NCBI GenBank assembly: GCA_030040525.1
Contig: JASHTN010000264.1
Span: forward strand, 1 to 12,525
Direction of reading: 5' to 3'
Length of the DNA stretch: 12,525 nt
DNA from: Gammaproteobacteria bacterium
Lineage (GTDB): Bacteria > Pseudomonadota > Gammaproteobacteria > Steroidobacterales > Steroidobacteraceae
Shown piece by piece: positions 7,337-12,525 of this stretch (positions are counted from its first letter, which is position 1; each line of letters opens with the position of its first letter). Below the pieces are notes generated by a model. It ran no database searches and was not told the DNA's origin. It saw only the letters and a list, made by a program, of their open reading frames with translations. Made by a program: the position numbers and the translations under genes.

Positions 7337-9943
7337 ATGTCAGTACCAGCTACTTACCCCTCTAAGCCCTTGAACGACAAGCCACACACCCCCGTGATGC
7401 AGCAGTACCTGCGCATCAAGAGCCAGTATCCCGACATCCTGCTCTTCTACCGCATGGGCGATTTCTACGAGCTCTTCTACGAGGACGCCCGGCGCGCCGC
7501 GGCGCTGCTGGACATCACGCTGACGACCCGCGGCCAGTCGGCCGGCGAGCCGATCCCCATGGCGGGCGTGCCGTTCCACGCGGTCGACAGCTACCTCGCG
7601 CGCCTGGTGCGCCGCGGCGAGAGCGTCGCTATCTGTGAGCAGCAGGGCGATCCGGGCGCCTCGCGCGGGCCGCTATCGCGCGAGGTGGTGCGCATCGTCA
7701 CTCCCGGCACGGTGACGGATGCAGCGCTGCTGGAGGAGCGCCAGGACACGCTCGTCGCCGCCTCGGTCCGCGACGGGCCGCGCTTCGGGCTCGCCTGGCT
7801 CGATCTCGCCGCCGGAAGATTCGCAGTGCTCGAGGGCGCGGGAGGCGCCGCGCTCGGCGCCGAGCTCGAGCGGCTCAAGCCCGCAGAGCTGCTGCTGCCC
7901 GAGGGCCAGGGCGCCGATCTCGCCCGTTGCGGCACGGCGGTGCGCAGCCGTCCGCCCTGGCACTTCGAGCTCGCGAGCGCCTCGCGGCTGCTGACCGACC
8001 AGCTCGGCACGCTCGACCTGAAGGGCTTCGGCGCCGACGAGCTGCCGCTCGCCATCTGCGCCGCGGGCGCGCTGCTGCAGTACGTGCGCGACACACAGAA
8101 GTCGGCGCTGCCGCACATCCGCGGGCTCAGCGTCGAGGAGCGCGGCGATGCGCTCCTCCTGGATGCCGCCAGCCGCCGCAACCTCGAGCTCGATGCGAGC
8201 CTCACGGGAAACCCGGCGGCGACGCTGCTGGCAGTCATCGACAGCTGCGTCACGGCCATGGGCTCGCGGCAGCTGCGCCGCTGGCTGAACCGCCCGCTCA
8301 CCAGCCACGGCGTGCTGCGCACACGCTACCAGGCGCTCGGCGCCCTGATCGAGGCGCGCGCTTTCGGTGCGCTGCGCGACGGGCTGCGCGGCATCGGGGA
8401 CATCGAGCGCATTCTCGCGCGCGTCGCGCTGCGCTCGGCACGGCCGCGCGACCTGACGCAGCTGCGCAGCTCGCTCGCCGCGCTCCCCGCACTGCGCGCC
8501 GCGCTCGTGCCCCTCGACTCCCCGTTGCTCGAGGAGCTCAGGGGGCGGACCCATGAGCACGCGGCCACGGTGAGCCTGCTCGCTGCGGCCATCGCCGCAG
8601 AGCCGGCGAGCCTGGTGCGCGAGGGGGATGTGATCGCCCCCGGCTACGACGCCGAGCTCGATGAGTTGCGCCGCATCGCCACCCATACCGACGAGTTCCT
8701 TCTCGACCTCGAGCGGCGCGAGCGCGAGCGCACCGGCCTGGCCGGCCTCAAGCTCGGCTACAACCGCGTGCAGGGATTCTTCATCGAGGTCGCGCGCCGC
8801 GATGCCGAGCGCGTGCCGAAGGACTACATCCGGCGCCAGACCGTGCGCTCCGCCGAGCGCTTCATCACCGCCGAGCTCAAGAGCTTCGAGGACAGGGTGT
8901 TCAGCGCGCGGGACCGCGCGCTCGCCCGGGAGCGCGCGCTCTACGACGAGGTCCTGACCCGTCTCATCGACACCCTGGCGCCGCTGCAGGCCACGGCCGG
9001 TGCGATCGCGGAGCTCGATGCGCTCGTGGCGCTCGCCGAGCGCGCCGCGGCGCTCGAGTGGTGCGCGCCCGAGCTCAGCGCCGAGCCGCGCCTCAGCATC
9101 GTCGCCGGACGGCATCCGGTGGTCGAGCGCTTCTCGGATGCGCCCTTCGTGCCGAACGACCTGCACCTCGATGCCGCGCGGCGCATGCTGGTCATCACCG
9201 GTCCGAACATGGGCGGCAAGTCCACCTACATGCGCCAGGCCGCGCTCATCGCCGTGCTCGCGCACATCGGCAGCTACGTGCCGGCCGATCGCGCGGTGTT
9301 CGGCCCCCTGGATCGCATCTTCACGCGCATCGGCGCCGCCGACGATCTGGCCGGCGGGCGCTCCACCTTCATGGTGGAGATGTCGGAAGCGGCCAACATC
9401 CTGCACAACGCGACCGCCAGCAGCCTGATACTGCTCGATGAGATCGGCCGCGGCACCAGCACCTTCGACGGCCTGTCGCTCGCCTGGGCGGTGGCCCGCG
9501 ACATCGCCGGCCGCGTGCGCGCCTTCACACTCTTCGCGACCCATTACTTCGAGCTGACGACGCTCGCCGCCGAGATCGAAGGCTGCGCCAACGTGCATCT
9601 GGACGCGACCGAGCACGGCGACGGCATCGTGTTCCTGCATGCCGTCAAGGACGGCCCCGCGAACCGCAGCTACGGCCTGCAGGTGGCGCAACTCGCCGGT
9701 GTACCGCGCAAGGTGATCGGCGAAGCGCGCCGCTATCTGGAGAGGCTGGAAGCGCAGCGCGACGGCGGAGTGTCCGGCAACGGGCCGGACGCCACGGCTG
9801 CACAAGGGCAGCTGCCGCTCCAGGCTCCTGCGCAGCCGGACGCGATCCGCGCGGCGCTCGGTGCGCTCGACCCGGACGAGCTGACGCCGAAGGCGGCGCT
9901 CGAGGCGCTGTACCGCCTGCGCCGCCTGCTCGCGGAGCCCTGA
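7337..9943 (+). CDS. mutS: DNA mismatch repair protein MutS
   Basis: Recognises base mismatches and small loops and recruits MutL to start repair. The product has 868 residues (E. coli 853). Domain I holds the mismatch-binding Phe-x-Glu in MGDFYELFYEDA (F43, E45). Connector, core lever and clamp follow (LGYNRVQGFFIEV and YIRRQTVRSAERFI in the core/clamp region). The ATPase domain has Walker A TGPNMGGKST (621-630), LAGGRSTFMVEMSE, Walker B LILLDEIGRGTSTFDG (D701, E702) and ATHYFELT. A helix-turn-helix and the oligomerisation tail (ELTPKAALEALYRLRRLL) close it. The frame is open far upstream; ATG 7337 fits the family N-terminus, and ATG 7397 (MQQYLRI) is the fallback. The 181-base gap to the divergent TPR gene must hold its promoter, but I see no clear -35/-10 pair or strong ribosome site. 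It appears intact. Confidence 0.98.
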   Translation: MSVPATYPSKPLNDKPHTPVMQQYLRIKSQYPDILLFYRMGDFYELFYEDARRAAALLDITLTTRGQSAGEPIPMAGVPFHAVDSYLARLVRRGESVAICEQQGDPGASRGPLSREVVRIVTPGTVTDAALLEERQDTLVAASVRDGPRFGLAWLDLAAGRFAVLEGAGGAALGAELERLKPAELLLPEGQGADLARCGTAVRSRPPWHFELASASRLLTDQLGTLDLKGFGADELPLAICAAGALLQYVRDTQKSALPHIRGLSVEERGDALLLDAASRRNLELDASLTGNPAATLLAVIDSCVTAMGSRQLRRWLNRPLTSHGVLRTRYQALGALIEARAFGALRDGLRGIGDIERILARVALRSARPRDLTQLRSSLAALPALRAALVPLDSPLLEELRGRTHEHAATVSLLAAAIAAEPASLVREGDVIAPGYDAELDELRRIATHTDEFLLDLERRERERTGLAGLKLGYNRVQGFFIEVARRDAERVPKDYIRRQTVRSAERFITAELKSFEDRVFSARDRALARERALYDEVLTRLIDTLAPLQATAGAIAELDALVALAERAAALEWCAPELSAEPRLSIVAGRHPVVERFSDAPFVPNDLHLDAARRMLVITGPNMGGKSTYMRQAALIAVLAHIGSYVPADRAVFGPLDRIFTRIGAADDLAGGRSTFMVEMSEAANILHNATASSLILLDEIGRGTSTFDGLSLAWAVARDIAGRVRAFTLFATHYFELTTLAAEIEGCANVHLDATEHGDGIVFLHAVKDGPANRSYGLQVAQLAGVPRKVIGEARRYLERLEAQRDGGVSGNGPDATAAQGQLPLQAPAQPDAIRAALGALDPDELTPKAALEALYRLRRLLAEP

Positions 9944-10570
9944 CTAACGCAGCGAGAATCGGCCGTCGCGCAGAAAGCTGCCGACTTCGCGCGCCACGCG
10001 CGCCGACAGCAACAGCCCCAGGTGACTCACCGGGAGCACGATGTGGTCGGTGGCGCCCGGCATGCGCGTCTCCGCCACCGCCACCGTCCCGTCGTTGTCC
10101 TCGTCGAAGCGCGCGAGCAGATGGCCGACCCCGAGCGGCTGGCTGCCGGCGACGATCCCGAGCTGCCGGCTGTAGGTCCAGCGGCGCGCGCGCGGCTCGA
10201 GAAGCTCGCCGGCAGCCTCTCCCATGAGCTGCAACACCGGTGCAAAGCGCGCCGCGCTCATTGCCGCGCGGCTCGCCACACAAGGCGTGCCGAGGAACAC
10301 CACCCGGCCGTCGGGCTGCTGTGGAAAGTGCTCGAGGAAGCGGTGGATGACGAGGCCCCCTAAGCTGTGGCCGACGAGATGCACGCTGGGGGCCTCGAGC
10401 TCGCGCACGAACTGATCGAGGCGCGCGGCGATCGCGCTCATCGAGGCGGATGCCCCGGAGTAGCGGAACGGATGCAGCACCAGCCCGAACTCCTGCGCCA
10501 GCCGGTGCCGCAGCACGAGCGACTCGTCACCCGGCATCCACAGTCCGTGCACGTAGACGACTTCGGCCAT
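9944..10570 (-). CDS. Alpha/beta-fold hydrolase, lipase/esterase-like
   Basis: The 208-residue product opens with the strand and oxyanion-loop motif VVYVHGLWMPG (4-14). It has the nucleophile elbow VGHSLGG with Ser69, a probable acid in DEDNDGTVAV (Asp160) and the base in LPVSHLGLLLS (His183), so a complete Ser-Asp-His triad can be proposed. The ND-GTV motif and overall order recall small PGAP1/lipase-like hydrolases acting on lipid or ester substrates; the true substrate is unknown. No signal peptide is seen, so a cytoplasmic enzyme is likely. ATG 10570 was preferred over the in-frame TTG 10582, which adds only MNAE; neither has a good ribosome site. It follows aspS by 52 bases on the same strand and may be co-transcribed. 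Its stop codon (9944-9946) directly abuts the convergent mutS stop. Confidence 0.87.
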   Translation of the reverse strand: MAEVVYVHGLWMPGDESLVLRHRLAQEFGLVLHPFRYSGASASMSAIAARLDQFVRELEAPSVHLVGHSLGGLVIHRFLEHFPQQPDGRVVFLGTPCVASRAAMSAARFAPVLQLMGEAAGELLEPRARRWTYSRQLGIVAGSQPLGVGHLLARFDEDNDGTVAVAETRMPGATDHIVLPVSHLGLLLSARVAREVGSFLRDGRFSLR

Positions 10571-10622
10571 TTCGGCGTTCAAGCGGCCGGCCGCCCGCCG
10601 CGGCCGTCATTTATGGCGGCGG

Positions 10623-12392
<1,770 letters not shown>

Positions 12393-12433
12393 GAGGCGCG
12401 CGATGTTACGGAAGGCGCGGGCCGCCCCGCAAC

Positions 12434-12525
12434 CTAAGCGCGCGCGGGCTGCGGCTCGCCGTGAGCCTGCGGCTGACGGCGCTGCGGAATGAGAACCGCC
12501 GCCCCGTGCAGCACGCCCGAGCGCA
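12434..12525 (-). CDS. Possible C-terminal end of an unidentified gene upstream of aspS (partial)
   Basis: From the right edge an open minus-strand frame runs 29 codons to TAG at 12436-12434, reading RSGVLHGAAVLIPQRRQPQA and then a Gly/Pro/Ala-rich tail. Its third codon positions are mostly G or C, as in the sure genes here, and it would end 41 bases before aspS on the same strand. The hydrophobic GVLHGAAVLIP followed by a charged, low-complexity tail is a plausible protein end, but too little is present to name a family. The stretch could also be non-coding. Confidence 0.3.
   Translation of the reverse strand, partial: RSGVLHGAAVLIPQRRQPQAHGEPQPARA

Noticed and set aside
7673..9805. A 710-codon open frame on the minus strand opposite mutS
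   Set aside because: It is antisense to MutS with all motifs intact; the product is low-complexity Arg/Ala/Glu/Gln with no domain.
12480..12525. A plus-strand gene starting at ATG 12488
   Set aside because: Only a dozen codons are visible, there is no ribosome site, and the opposite strand has a better-looking gene end.

Overview
The window is a compact, GC-rich piece of bacterial chromosome, about three quarters G+C in most coding stretches. It fits a high-GC gammaproteobacterium. The basis is the gene set mutS / pncC / recA / recX / alaS / tRNA-Ser(GCU), a neighbourhood well known in that class, together with the sequence character of RecA, AlaRS and AspRS. I cannot name the genus. No phage, IS, CRISPR or defence element is visible, and almost every base lies in or beside a recognisable gene.

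Layout from left to right. A tRNA-Ser(GCU), cut by the left edge, lies on the minus strand downstream of alaS. alaS and recX form a minus-strand pair. A plus-strand gene for a small secreted protein of unknown function sits between recX and recA and breaks their usual co-directional order. Reading along the minus strand, a 2-oxoglutarate/Fe(II) dioxygenase gene, pncC, thpR and recA follow one another closely; pncC and thpR overlap by four bases. A short minus-strand gene that looks like the severed C-terminal end of a TPR protein lies next to the divergently transcribed mutS. An alpha/beta hydrolase gene converges on mutS with no base between the two stop codons. aspS follows on the minus strand, and the right edge holds what may be the last codons of another minus-strand gene.

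Functionally this is a housekeeping block. DNA repair is covered by MutS (mismatch recognition), RecA (strand exchange and SOS signal) and RecX (RecA modulator). Translation is covered by AlaRS, AspRS, tRNA-Ser and the tRNA/RNA-related 2H phosphoesterase ThpR. PncC recycles NMN in the NAD cycle. The dioxygenase, secreted protein, TPR fragment and hydrolase are accessory genes inserted in this block.

Points worth a second look: AspRS carries His30 and Gly81, residues associated with non-discriminating enzymes; recX is split from recA by a divergent gene with overlapping -10 elements; no csrA lies between alaS and tRNA-Ser; the recA leader has tandem repeats but no recognisable classical LexA box; the dioxygenase gene has clearly lower GC. 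I did not find a convincing novel multi-gene system.
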